The notes under the pieces: generated by a model
What the model saw: the letters and a program-made list of their open reading frames with translations, nothing else
Database searches by the model: none
Told to the model about the DNA's origin: nothing
In this document: positions 34,461 through 43,109 of the stretch, piece by piece
How the letters are laid out: every line of letters starts with the position of its first letter
How positions within the stretch are numbered: the stretch's first letter is position 1
NCBI GenBank assembly: GCA_965248255.1
Contig: CBDFIW010000004.1
Span: forward strand, 2,232,001 to 2,296,000
Source of the DNA: JAKZVK01 sp965248255
Lineage (GTDB): Bacteria > Acidobacteriota > Terriglobia > Bryobacterales > UBA6623
DNA: 64,000 nucleotides
Direction: 5' to 3'
Made by a program: the position numbers and the translations under genes

Positions 34461-35822
34461 CTATTGCAAGGGCAGGACGATGGCGAATACCTGGGTCAGG
34501 ATGTAGCCGGCCACACCCATCACCGCCAACAGGGGCGTCCAGGTTTTAAGGGCTTCCATCTCGGTGAAACCCGACATCTGTTTATAGACCCAGAAGCCGC
34601 TGTCGTTCATCCACGAGCCGACCAATGAGCCCGAACCGATGGCGCAAGCCACGTAGACGGTGTGAAAGGGCGGAGGAGAAGCAACGATCAGCGGCGCCAT
34701 GATCGACGACACGGTGATCATCGTCACGGTGCCGGAACCTTGTGCGATCTTGATGAGTACGCCTAACAGGAAACTGAGCATCAGAAAGGGAATGCCGAAC
34801 TCTTGCGCCAGGTTGCCGAGCGTTGTACCGACTTCCGCGCGTACCAGCATACCGCCGAACGACCCACCCGCCGCCGTGATCAGGATGATCAGGCCGCCGC
34901 TGGCGAAGGCGGTCTCGACGGGCTTCGCCATCTCAGCCAAGCTGTAGCCTTTTTGCTTCGCCAGCATGTACAGGGAAATGGCCGCCGATACCAACAGGGC
35001 GAAGTTGGGGTTGCCGAGAAAAGCGGTGACCCCGGCAATCGCACTCTCCTTGTCGATTGCGTTAGCGGCCGTGTTCGATGTAATGAACAGCACCGGCAGG
35101 ACGATCGGCAGCATCGACATGGAGAAGCTCGGCAGCCGGCGTTCGTCGCGGTGGGCCAAGTCCTCCAGTTCGTCGAGCGAGAGGCCGGCGGTTTCACGCA
35201 GAGGGATATCGAGGGCCTTGTCGCGGTTGATTGCGAACAGCCAACCCACGATCGACATCTGGATGCCGATGAAGGCGCCGACCAGGATCATCACGCCGAG
35301 GTCGATGTTCAGCGTCGCCGCCATGGCCAGCGGCCCGGGCGTTGGCGGGACCACAGTGTGCGTCACCGCGCCGCCGGCGCAGATGGCCATCACGAACAAG
35401 ACGTAGTTCTTGCCCGTTCGCACGCGCATCGCACGCGCCAGCGGGATCAAGAGATAAAAGACCGTATCGAAGAAAACGGGCACCGATAGCACGTAGCCGC
35501 TGCTGAGCATCGACAGCGACGCGTTCTTCTCACCCAGCGCACGCACAAACACTCGCGTGATCTTGTCGGCGGCGCCGCTTTCCATCAAACACTGACCGAT
35601 GAGTGCTGCCAGGGCAATCACGATGCCGATGCCGCCGCAAACGCGTCCGAAGGCGCTTGCGACCTCGGGCATGACCTCGCCCAGGGAGACGGTAGAAGAC
35701 AGCAGGCCCACCGTCATGGCGGCTGTGATCAGGGCCATGAAGGCGTTGATCTTCAGCCGAATGATCAACAGGAAGACGACGGCAATGGCGATGAGAAGGA
35801 CGAGAAGCGGATGGATCTCCAT
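34461..35822 (-). CDS. GntP-family gluconate/organic-acid permease
   Basis: 453-aa secondary transporter starting at MEIHPLLVLLIAIAVVFLLI, with ~12-14 hydrophobic helices. Family features: MALITAAMTVGLL, GVGF-like helix IGIVIALAALIGQCLMESGAADKI, SVPVFFDTVFYLLIPLARAM, VVPPTPGPLAMAATLNIDLG, and the C-terminal IAQGSGTVTMITVSSIMAPL plus GSGSLVGSWMNDSGFWV. These match GntP/DsdX gluconate:H+ symporters. The exact sugar acid is not readable from sequence. No gluconate kinase is adjacent. Confidence 0.92.
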   Translation of the reverse strand: MEIHPLLVLLIAIAVVFLLIIRLKINAFMALITAAMTVGLLSSTVSLGEVMPEVASAFGRVCGGIGIVIALAALIGQCLMESGAADKITRVFVRALGEKNASLSMLSSGYVLSVPVFFDTVFYLLIPLARAMRVRTGKNYVLFVMAICAGGAVTHTVVPPTPGPLAMAATLNIDLGVMILVGAFIGIQMSIVGWLFAINRDKALDIPLRETAGLSLDELEDLAHRDERRLPSFSMSMLPIVLPVLFITSNTAANAIDKESAIAGVTAFLGNPNFALLVSAAISLYMLAKQKGYSLAEMAKPVETAFASGGLIILITAAGGSFGGMLVRAEVGTTLGNLAQEFGIPFLMLSFLLGVLIKIAQGSGTVTMITVSSIMAPLIVASPPPFHTVYVACAIGSGSLVGSWMNDSGFWVYKQMSGFTEMEALKTWTPLLAVMGVAGYILTQVFAIVLPLQ

Positions 35823-36039
35823 GGCGGAGGGCAATCTTAGCAGGTCATCGCGGGAGTGTCTAGCTCGATCCAATCGCTCGATTCAAACGCCGCAATCGCC
35901 GCGGCAGATTCTCCTATACTGAGAGCCTGAACCGGTGGATGGAGCGTGGCGGCAGCTCATACCCTCGCTTTCGACGCCACGGAATCAACGCAGGACGATT
36001 GAAATAAGACAGACCACCCAGCCACGGAGGAACGTTTCG

Positions 36040-36360
36040 ATGGCACAGGAAGACACGGGAGCGTGTTTGGCTTGGTTCTTGTTGGGAGCCACCCTCGGCG
36101 CAGTGGGCGCGCTGTTGCTGGCTCCACAGTCGGGCAGTGAAACGCGGGACATGGTTCGAAAGAGGGCGCTGGAAGGACGGGATGCCCTCGGCAAGACCGG
36201 GCGTGAAGTCTACGATCGTGGCCGCGAGGTGTATGAACGGGGTAAAGAGATCGCCGAAGATGCGTCCGAGCTGTACGAAAAGGGCCGGGAAGTCGTTTCG
36301 CGGGTCAAGACGACCGTGACGAGCAAGCCCGCCCAAGCTTCGCCAGAGGAAGCCTCCTAG
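36040..36360 (+). CDS. YtxH-like membrane-anchored coiled-coil protein
   Basis: 106-aa protein. Start at ATG 36040 preceded by GGAGG at 10 nt. A single N-terminal helix (CLAWFLLGATLGAVGALLLAPQSG) ends in the LLAPQSGSETR motif of YtxH/DUF948-like proteins, followed by amphipathic repeats GREVYDRGREVYERGKEIAEDASELYEKGREVVSRVK, an 11-residue-like periodicity. Such proteins are general stress or envelope-associated proteins of unknown mechanism. It stands alone. Confidence 0.85.
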   Translation: MAQEDTGACLAWFLLGATLGAVGALLLAPQSGSETRDMVRKRALEGRDALGKTGREVYDRGREVYERGKEIAEDASELYEKGREVVSRVKTTVTSKPAQASPEEAS

Positions 36361-36498
36361 CCACCCGGCGTCGGTCCGTTCCCTGGGGTCTCGCCGGCCG
36401 GTGAAGTGGAGCATGGTCCCGACCTCGGTCGGGTCGTTACAGAAGGAAATTTCGTCGCTGGAATTCTCAGATGACGCGGCGGGGCTGCCCACGGGACC

Positions 36499-36776
36499 GT
36501 GAAGCTGATCATTCAGATTCCCTGCCTCAACGAGGAGAATCCCTTCCGACGACCCTGGCGGCGCTGCCCCGCTCCTTCGACGGCGTTGATCGCGTCGAAG
36601 TGTTGGTGATCAACGACGGCAGCACTGACCGTACCGTCGAAGTGGCTCGTAACCTCAAGGTCGAGCATATCCTCAACTTCAAGACCAACCAAGGACTGGC
36701 GAGAGTCTTTACCGCAGGCCCACACGAAGCAGCCCGCAGTGGAAATCGCCGACCTGGGCCCCCAACAAGATACTAA
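36499..36776 (+). pseudogene. GT2 glycosyltransferase, frameshifted N-terminal fragment
   Basis: From GTG 36499 the frame gives VKLIIQIPCLNEEN; the homology then continues in another frame as SLPTTLAALPRSFDGVDRVEVLVINDGSTDRTVEVARNLKVEHILNFKTNQGLARVFTAG. Together these are the first ~75 residues of a family 2 glycosyltransferase (nucleotide-sugar DGSTD motif). An indel lies near 36538, and the gene is cut off after ~36725, leaving unrelated sequence. Non-functional. Confidence 0.8.
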
Positions 36777-36868
36777 GTTGGAATCCACAGAACAGAGCCA
36801 GGCGCGAGAGCCCTGACTTGCAGGCGATCTTCAGCTGTTGAAAAACAGCGTATGTTGAGGTGGGTTGA

Positions 36869-37571
36869 ATGACCGACACGGACGGTGTTGTAGCGGAACC
36901 GTCTCCATACACTCTCAAACGTGGTCCCTATAGCAGCCATTCGCTGCTGTTGGAACACGTTGTCGTTGAGCCCGGGAAAACACGAGTCCTTGACGTCGGT
37001 GGAGGAGAGGGCTACTTGAGTCAAGCGTTGGCAACGCGCGGCTGCGACGTAGTGTGCCTGGCGGCACCGAGGTCGGTGCGCGGCACCTACCCAGGCGTGT
37101 CTGCGATTCAGGTCGATCTGGATTTCGCTCTCCCGGACCTGGAAGCACCGTTTTGCTACGTCGTGTGCGGAGACGTGGTGGAACACGTTCGCGATCCAAC
37201 CCGGCTGCTCACTTGGTTGCGGACCTTGCTCGGACCGGATGGAAAGCTTATTGGTTCTCTCCCCAACAGTGGACACTTCCACTTTCGTTGGAATGTCCTG
37301 CGGGGGCGGTTCCCGGCCGAGGATCGCGGCCTATTTGATCGGACTCATCTTCATTTCTACACGTGGGACGGCTGGACAAAACTATTGTGGGATGCGGGCT
37401 TTGTAATCGAGTCGGTAAAGTCCACTTCGATTCCCTTCGACCTAGCCTTGGGTCTCCGGCAGGAATAGTGGACCGTACGACTGCTAGAGTCGGTGTACCA
37501 TTGGCTAGCTAGCCTTTGGAGCAGCCTGTTTGCGTATCAGTTCGTGATCGTTGCGCGACCGAGGCGTCCAA
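36869..37571 (+). pseudogene. Class I methyltransferase with in-frame amber codon
   Basis: ATG 36869 is preceded by GAGGTGG. It encodes 199 aa (SAM motif VLDVGGGEGYLSQALA; GDVVEHVRDPTRLLTWLRTLLGPDGKLIGSLPN) and stops at TAG 37466-37468. The same frame stays open after the stop and reads WTVRLLESVYHWLASLWSSLFAYQFVIVARP, which looks like the normal C terminus of glycan-cluster methyltransferases (LFAYQFV-type ending). So the TAG is probably a nonsense mutation (perhaps CAG to TAG) removing ~35 residues. The SAM domain itself is complete, so the short product might retain activity. Confidence 0.72.
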
Positions 37572-37740
37572 CGCCGCCAGAACTCGCCACTGACCCACAC
37601 GGAGTTGCCCGCGGGAGTCGTCGAGAAGACGATTCTGGTCGACGACCGGAGTTCCGACCACAGCGTTCTCATCGCCCGCCAACTCGGCCCTGAGGTCTTC
37701 GTGCACCACCGAAGTTGGCGGAGTATCACACTGGATACCG
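37548..37740 (+). pseudogene. GT2 glycosyltransferase, small remnant
   Basis: One frame reads SPLTHTELPAGVVEKTILVDDRSSDHSVLIARQLGPEVFVHHRSW, close to DVVDTVILVDDNSSDQTLAVARDLGLEVFIHNKN of the intact GT2 gene on the opposite strand at 37777. A preceding SNAART block in another frame matches its YNAAST, implying an indel. Only ~60 codons remain. Confidence 0.65.
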
Positions 37741-37776
37741 TGTTTTCCGGAAGGACGCTTTGGAGGTCGTGAATTA

Positions 37777-38562
37777 TCAAACGCAATCCGAGGCGTTCCC
37801 GTAGCGTTCGGCTAGGCTGTCAAGGCTCTTGCGCCGTACTATGCTCGCGCGATGTAGAAGAACCAAGCAAAGCAGCCAAAGAATCGATAGGCCATAGCGG
37901 ACACTTGCCCAAAACGAGATGGAAGACGCTTCTTTGAAGTACCGCGTTGGAACGGGCACCTCAACGATGCGGTGGCCCAACTGGACGAGCTGTGCGATGA
38001 TCTCTTGGTCGAAGACGAAGTTGTCGGAATTCATCTCGAAGTTCACTCCCTGAAGAGCCGCGCGCGAATACGCCCGATATCCAGTATGGTACTCCTTGAG
38101 ATCAAGTCCGAAGACCAGATTTTCGACTGACGTCAGCGCCCTATTGCCCGCGTACTTCCACCAGGGCATGCCCTGCTGTACCGGGCTCTCCCTCATGAGC
38201 CGCGACCCGAGCACAACGTCGGTTCGCCCCTCGCGAATCGGCTCTATTATCTCTGGAAGCAAAGTCGGGTCGTACTGGTAGTCGGGATGGAGCATAACCA
38301 CGATCTCCGCCCCGATTCCGAGAGCCTCGCGATAACAGGTCTTCTGATTCGCACCGTACCCGTAATTCTTGTTGTGAATGAACACTTCCAGGCCCAAATC
38401 CCGGGCCACGGCCAAAGTTTGATCCGAACTGTTGTCGTCCACCAAGATCACCGTATCAACAACATCGCGCGGCACATCCTGGTACGTGAGCCGCAAGGTG
38501 CTCGCGGCGTTGTAGGCCGGCATTACGACGACGATCTTCGGTTCAGTCGTTTTTTGTGCCAT
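37777..38562 (-). CDS. GT2 family glycosyltransferase (dolichyl/polyprenyl-phosphate sugar type)
   Basis: 261-aa glycosyltransferase. Nucleotide-binding IVVVMPAYNAASTLRLTYQDVP and VILVDDNSSDQTL; the metal-binding region MLHPDYQYDPTLLPEII takes the place of D-x-D; GYRAYSRAALQGVNFEMNSDNFVFDQEIIAQLVQLGHRIVEVPVPTRYF is typical of polyprenyl-phosphate mannosyl/glucosyltransferases. One C-terminal hydrophobic segment (YGLSILWLLCLVLL). It appears intact and would supply lipid-linked sugar to GT-C enzymes such as the interrupted neighbour at 38680. Confidence 0.88.
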   Translation of the reverse strand: MAQKTTEPKIVVVMPAYNAASTLRLTYQDVPRDVVDTVILVDDNSSDQTLAVARDLGLEVFIHNKNYGYGANQKTCYREALGIGAEIVVMLHPDYQYDPTLLPEIIEPIREGRTDVVLGSRLMRESPVQQGMPWWKYAGNRALTSVENLVFGLDLKEYHTGYRAYSRAALQGVNFEMNSDNFVFDQEIIAQLVQLGHRIVEVPVPTRYFKEASSISFWASVRYGLSILWLLCLVLLHRASIVRRKSLDSLAERYGNASDCV

Positions 38563-39953
38563 GAGAACCGGATCCTTGGGCTCCTTAACGAGAGACCCTC
38601 AGACTCAGACTACTCGTCCCCAATCCCTCGGAGTATGGGAAACAGACCCTAATCTGTACGGGCTAGAGGCTCTAGGCGCCTACGGCCCGGCCGAAAACCT
38701 CAGGACGATCATGCCGGTACCTGTTTTCATTCGTTCGACCCGAAATCGACCCTCGAATCGCCTCTGAATCCACTCTATCAGACGCTGGTCGTACTGCACG
38801 CTCGATCGGCTCAATCCGCCGTCACAACCAACATAGTAGAAGCTGTCGTCGTCCTCGACAGCAGGGACAACCACGTCTTCAAAGAACTGATCCCGGCCCG
38901 CAAGATCCCAAGTGTACGTCAAGTGGACGAGCTTCCAGTCGGGCATTTCTCGGCCTGGACTGCGTAGCGGTGCCTTGAGCACTGACGGCACCTCGCGCCC
39001 CCGAGGCAGCAAATCGCCTTCCAGGAAGGTTCTTAGCAACACAACTTCTCCCGGCTTCCTGTCAAGCTCGCTCTCCACCTGTGCCACGGTGCCACGCCAG
39101 TCCTCCGCACCAACCCCCGAGAACGAACCCGTCCTCGCAAACGTCCAGAAGAAGAACAAACTCGTCAAACCTACCCAGAACGCCCATCCCGGAACTGCCG
39201 CCTGCCATCGCACCCGTGCAATGAGTATTCCTGCCATTAATGCGGCTGGAACGGTCGTATTCGAGATGTAACGGTCTACGGTAAGAAGATTAGTTCCTCC
39301 TTGGGCCAACAGCAACATCATGAGAGGTGGGAGGGCCATGCAGAGACCGAAAACATAGAGCATACTCCTAGTGGTATTATCCCGGGACGGCCACCCCTTC
39401 GCGGCAATCGCCGCGGCCGCGACGACAAGAAAGAGCACGTTGACCCGGAAGAAAGCCGTGTGGTCTATCTCTGTCCCCATCTCCAACTCAGTGCGCCGCT
39501 CCCAGGTCGACAACAAGTGTGTGACCCAAGGAGAGATGAGTAGCACTTGTAACCCGACATCGGCGAAGAATCGGGACCTGAAGTACTTGCCTGACAAGAC
39601 TGGGAACAAGAGAAATCCTATGCCTATACCCGCAAGAGGAAGGCTGAGCGCATAGTGCGTGACAACCAAGCCAGCCCCTCCCGCTACAAAAATCGCCCGC
39701 CATCGCATGCTAGGGGCAAACACCGATTTGGTGAACCCAAGCAGTGCCATCGAAGTGAAGAACATGGCAGCCGCGTAGGGCCTGGCATCCGCACTGTAAT
39801 GTACTGGAACATAAGACAACCACCACAAAACACTCGATGACAGGGCGGCGGGTCCCCCGCCCACAGCCCTAGCGATCATAAAGATCATCCAGGCTGTTCC
39901 CAGGCTGAATAAAAACGACGGCAGGCGCAGGATCAGTTCGGTTTCCGTAAAGA

Positions 39954-39961
39954 TTTGTAAA
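39954..39961. repeat. Target-site duplication (left), TTTGTAAA
   Basis: Identical to 40989-40996 on the other side of the IS1595 element; within the GT-C glycosyltransferase coding sequence. Confidence 0.9.
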
Positions 39962-40988
39962 ATGGGGTATTTACTTGACTCAGGTAGCCCCAAGATGTAG
40001 TATGCGGTGCGATGGAGGACTATCCGCGGAACTTGGCTGAGTTCGAGGCCCGCTTTGCGACGGAGGAGGCTTGTCGGGATTATCTGTTCCAGCTGCGCTG
40101 GCCGGAAGGATTCCGCTGTCCGCGCTGCGGACACGGCGCGGCTTGGCCGGTCCGGCAAGGGCTGTGGGAGTGCTCGGGCTGCGGTCGGCAGACCTCGGTC
40201 ACCGCTGGCACGGTGTTCCAGGACACTCGTCAGCCCCTGCGGCTGTGGTTGCGAGCCATCTGATGGGTGACCAGTCAGAAAAACGGAGTGAGTGCCCTGG
40301 GGCTGCAGCGAGTCTTGGGGCTGGGCAGCTACAAGACGGCCTGGAGCTGGCTGCACAAGTTGCGCCGCGCCATGGTGCGCCCCGGTCGCGACCGCCTCAG
40401 CGGCCGTGTGGAGGTGGACGAGACGTACTGGGGCAGCCCAGAAGAGGGCGTGCGCGGTCGCCAGACCTATACCAAATCGTTGATTGCCATCGCCGCCCAG
40501 GAGGACGGCAGGGGAACGGGACGGCTTCGGATGCGCAGAGTCCGGGATGCGAGCGCAGAAAGCTTGATGCCCTTTGCCGAAGAAGCGATTGAACGGGGCA
40601 GCACGGTTCATACCGACGGCTGGCTGGGCTATGAGCCGCTACAGAAGCGCGGCTACCGGCACGAAGTAACGTTCCTCGATGAGGGGCCGGAGTCGGCCTC
40701 GAAGCTGCTGCCCCGAGTGCACCGCGTGGCGTTGCTTTTGAAGCGTTGGCTGCTGGGGACGCATCAGGGGGCCGTCAACCCCGAGCATCTGGACTACTAC
40801 CTGGACGAGTTTACCTTCCGCTTTAATCGACGCAACTCTCGCAGCCGAGGGAAGCTCTTCTATCGACTTGTGCAACAGGCGGTCGCCATCGACCCCGTGC
40901 CATACAAGTCCATCATCGGCGGCACTGAAAATGCTGCTTCTGTCGACCACAAGATGTAGGGGTCACCTGAGTCAAGTAAATACCCCAG
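39962..40988 (+). mobile_element. IS1595-family insertion sequence
   Basis: 1027 bp. Terminal inverted repeats GGGGTATTTACTTGACTCAG-GT at both ends (left from 39964; right, as reverse complement, ending at 40986). It is flanked by a perfect 8-bp direct repeat TTTGTAAA (39954-39961 and 40989-40996), the size expected for IS1595. One transposase gene, interrupted by a stop. The intact duplication indicates recent insertion. Confidence 0.92.
40012..40959 (+). pseudogene. IS1595-family transposase with in-frame UGA
   Basis: The frame from ATG 40012 has a zinc ribbon (FRCPRCGHGAAWPVRQGLWECSGCGRQTSV), then meets TGA at 40261-40263 and continues in the same frame as WVTSQKNGVSALGLQRVLGLGSYKTAWSWLHKLRR and the ISXO2-like catalytic domain (GRVEVDETYWG, HTDGWLGYEP, YYLDEFTFRFNRRN). 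Relatives usually have Trp-Trp at this point, so TGG to TGA is likely. Total ~315 codons. The copy is probably inactive unless read through. Confidence 0.85.
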
Positions 40989-40996
40989 TTTGTAAA
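40989..40996. repeat. Target-site duplication (right), TTTGTAAA
   Basis: Identical to 39954-39961. Confidence 0.9.
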
Positions 40997-41407
40997 AACA
41001 ACCAAATGATGGAATAGTAGAATGGGCTCTGAGCCTGGAAGGAAGCGCCGCGGTCAGTAAGCGCCGTTAAACTGCCTTCAGCGACCCAAAGCGTACCAAA
41101 TTCATCCAACCAAAGACTCCGATCCAAACCGTAAAGACGGAGGAATCCGCCTGCGACCGCGGCGACGATGATGAGGCCGATTGTTACTTTCGAGAACGCC
41201 CTGTGTGCCCCGGTTTCGTCCTCTGAGGCGGCCTGCCCTCGCGGAGTAGTTGCGATGAGACGGGTCACGATCAATATCACCACGATCAATGCGATAAATG
41301 AGTACATCGTGCGTTCCCTTGCGGCGATGAGCTGCCCGTACGAGCGCGCTCCCGTAGCTTACCGCTTGACACGAGCCTATCATACGGACAACACTTGATT
41401 CCTTCTT

Positions 41408-41758
41408 GTGTTTTTCCGGCCGAAATGGCGAAGTGGGGCCCGGAATGGTATTGCGGATGCCGCGGGGCGCCTCGCCCACCGAAAGCGCCTGGCCGTTTTC
41501 GCCGTCGGGGTCCCGCCGCTGCTGATCCGTGCGGCGTTGCTGCCGCTGATACAGATGCCCGATCCCGTGATTCATGACGAGTCCAGCTACCTGGGGCACT
41601 CTTGGTGATCGTTCTGTACGGCCCGGATCATGACACACGAAGACTGGGTGTTTAATCGCGCCGACATGGACTGGTCTAAGATAGTCTGGGCCTATGATAT
41701 GGGGGCGGAGCGTAGTCAGGAGTTGATTGAGTATGTAGCGATCGCACTGTTTGAGTGA
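41408..41758 (+). pseudogene. GT39-like membrane protein, internally deleted paralogue
   Basis: The left part reads LAHRKRLAVFAVGVPPLLIRAALLPLIQMPDPVIHDESSYL, matching ARLARRKRLAVVVIGMLPMLIRVALLPLIPIPDPVAHDEFSYL of the gene at 41881. After ~41600 another frame reads LLVIVLYGPDHDTHEDWVFNRADMDWSKIVWAYDMGAERSQELIEYV to TGA 41756-41758, which resembles the usual C-terminal end of this family. So start and end of a ~550-600-residue gene are fused with the middle deleted. Confidence 0.72.
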
Positions 41759-41880
41759 GGGAGGCGGACGTCGAATCGTACAGATTGTCCCCTCTACCGC
41801 AGCGATGAGTGCTCTGATGAGTAGGACGAACCCGAGCCGGACCGTGCTATCGCGGAATAAACTCCGGCAACTGTGAATCC

Positions 41881-43109
41881 GTGCAGCCGCTTCTCAAATT
41901 GTTGACCGTCCTGTTGATGTTGGCCTGGGCTCTTTTGTGGGTCTTCCAGGTGCCTTTCATGCTTGCCGAGAGCGCTCTGGTCCTGGTCGCTCTGTTACCC
42001 ATGTTCCTCTGGCCTGAGTGCGGGGCCGGTCTTCGGCGCCGGGTCGCGACCTTGGGGGCGCGATTGGCTCGGCGGAAGCGGCTAGCGGTCGTGGTGATCG
42101 GGATGCTGCCCATGCTGATTCGCGTGGCGTTGCTGCCGCTGATTCCGATCCCCGATCCGGTCGCGCATGACGAATTCAGCTATCTGCTGGCCGCCGACAC
42201 GTTCGCGAAGGGACGGCTCGCAAATCCGACTCACGCGCTGTGGGTCCACTTCGAGACACCCCACGTCAATCACGAGCCCGCCTACGTGTCGAAGTTTCCT
42301 CCGGCGCAGGGTTTGTTCATGGCGGCTGGGCAGGCGGTTCTGGGGCATCCTTGGTTTGGTGTTTGGTTGAGCGTCGGCCTGATGTGCGCGGCCGTGTGCT
42401 GGGCGCTTCAGGGGTGGTTCCGCCCGGAATGGGCGTTGTTTGGGGGGATACTCCTCGCGATACGGATCGGGATCAGCAGCTACTGGATGAATAGTTACTG
42501 GGGGGGGGCGGTCGCCGCACTCGGCGGAGCGTTGCTCGTGGGGGCCATCCCCCGTCTGCGGTCGCGGCCATCTGTAGCCGCTGGAATCCTGTCCGGCCTC
42601 GGTCTGGCGATACTCGCCAACAGCCGCCCGTTCGAGGGTCTCGTTCTTGCGCTTCCGCTGCTCGTCGGCGTCCTGCTGATGGCCGTGCGCATGCCGGCTG
42701 GAAAGCGCAACAAGCTAGTGCTGCATGCCGGACTGGCAGCGGGAATCACCGTTGCAGTCTGCGGCTTTGCCATGGCGTACTACAACACAGTCGGCGCTGG
42801 CGACCCCCTCAGAATGCCGTATCAGGTGAACCGCGACGAGTATGGCGTCGCACCTTACTTCGTTTTCCAGTCACCATCGCCCGAGCCCCTTTATCGTCAC
42901 AAGGAGCTTCGTGATTTCTACGCCGTGGCCGAAATGGGGTTCTACCAAGACACACAATCGGCGAAGCAGATGTTGATCCATCGGCTGCGTCAGACACTGC
43001 GTTTGTGGAACTTCTATGGCGGAGCCGCTTTCAGCATCGCCCTGCTGACACTACCGGTGACGCTGCGCGACCGCCGGATTCGCTTACTATTGAATCCCGC
43101 AAATTATTA
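41881..43109 (+). pseudogene. GT39-like membrane glycosyltransferase, 3' end cut by IS630
   Basis: ~408 native residues from GTG 41881 with many membrane helices (LLTVLLMLAWALLWVFQVPFML; VVVIGMLPMLIRVALLPLIPI; VAALGGALLVGAIP; LVLALPLLVGVLLMAV). The loop PDPVAHDEFSYLLAADTFAKGRLANPTH has the conserved Asp/Glu of the GT-C first loop and YVSKFPPAQGLFMAAGQ is typical of this acidobacterial family. The frame runs into IS630 sequence after LLLNPANYY and stops at 43122. The C-terminal domain present in the 41408 remnant is missing. Confidence 0.8.

Larger units (their letters stand above)
38680..41307 (-). pseudogene. GT-C membrane glycosyltransferase (GT39-like) split by IS1595
   Basis: The 5' part (41307 to 40989) encodes MYSFIALIVVILIVTRLI to SPFYYSIIWLFLQ, including LRLYGLDRSLWLDEFGTLWVAEG, the GT-C first-loop Asp-Glu motif. 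The 3' part (39961 to 38680) continues IFTETELILRLPSFLFSLGTAW to the stop. Removing the IS (39962-40988) and one 8-bp duplicate restores an exact 1593-bp frame (530 aa) with ~10 membrane helices, so the host gene was intact until insertion. A long spurious reading frame spans the junction on the minus strand. Sugar and acceptor unknown. Confidence 0.9.

Noticed and set aside
40261..40263. TGA in the IS1595 transposase as a selenocysteine codon
   Set aside because: Homologous position is Trp and transposases of this family are not selenoproteins; a nonsense mutation is simpler.
39990..40611. N-terminal ~200 residues of the minus-strand frame joined to the GT-C 3' part
   Set aside because: It is antisense of the IS1595 transposase; the real 5' part of the gene lies beyond the IS at 40989-41307.
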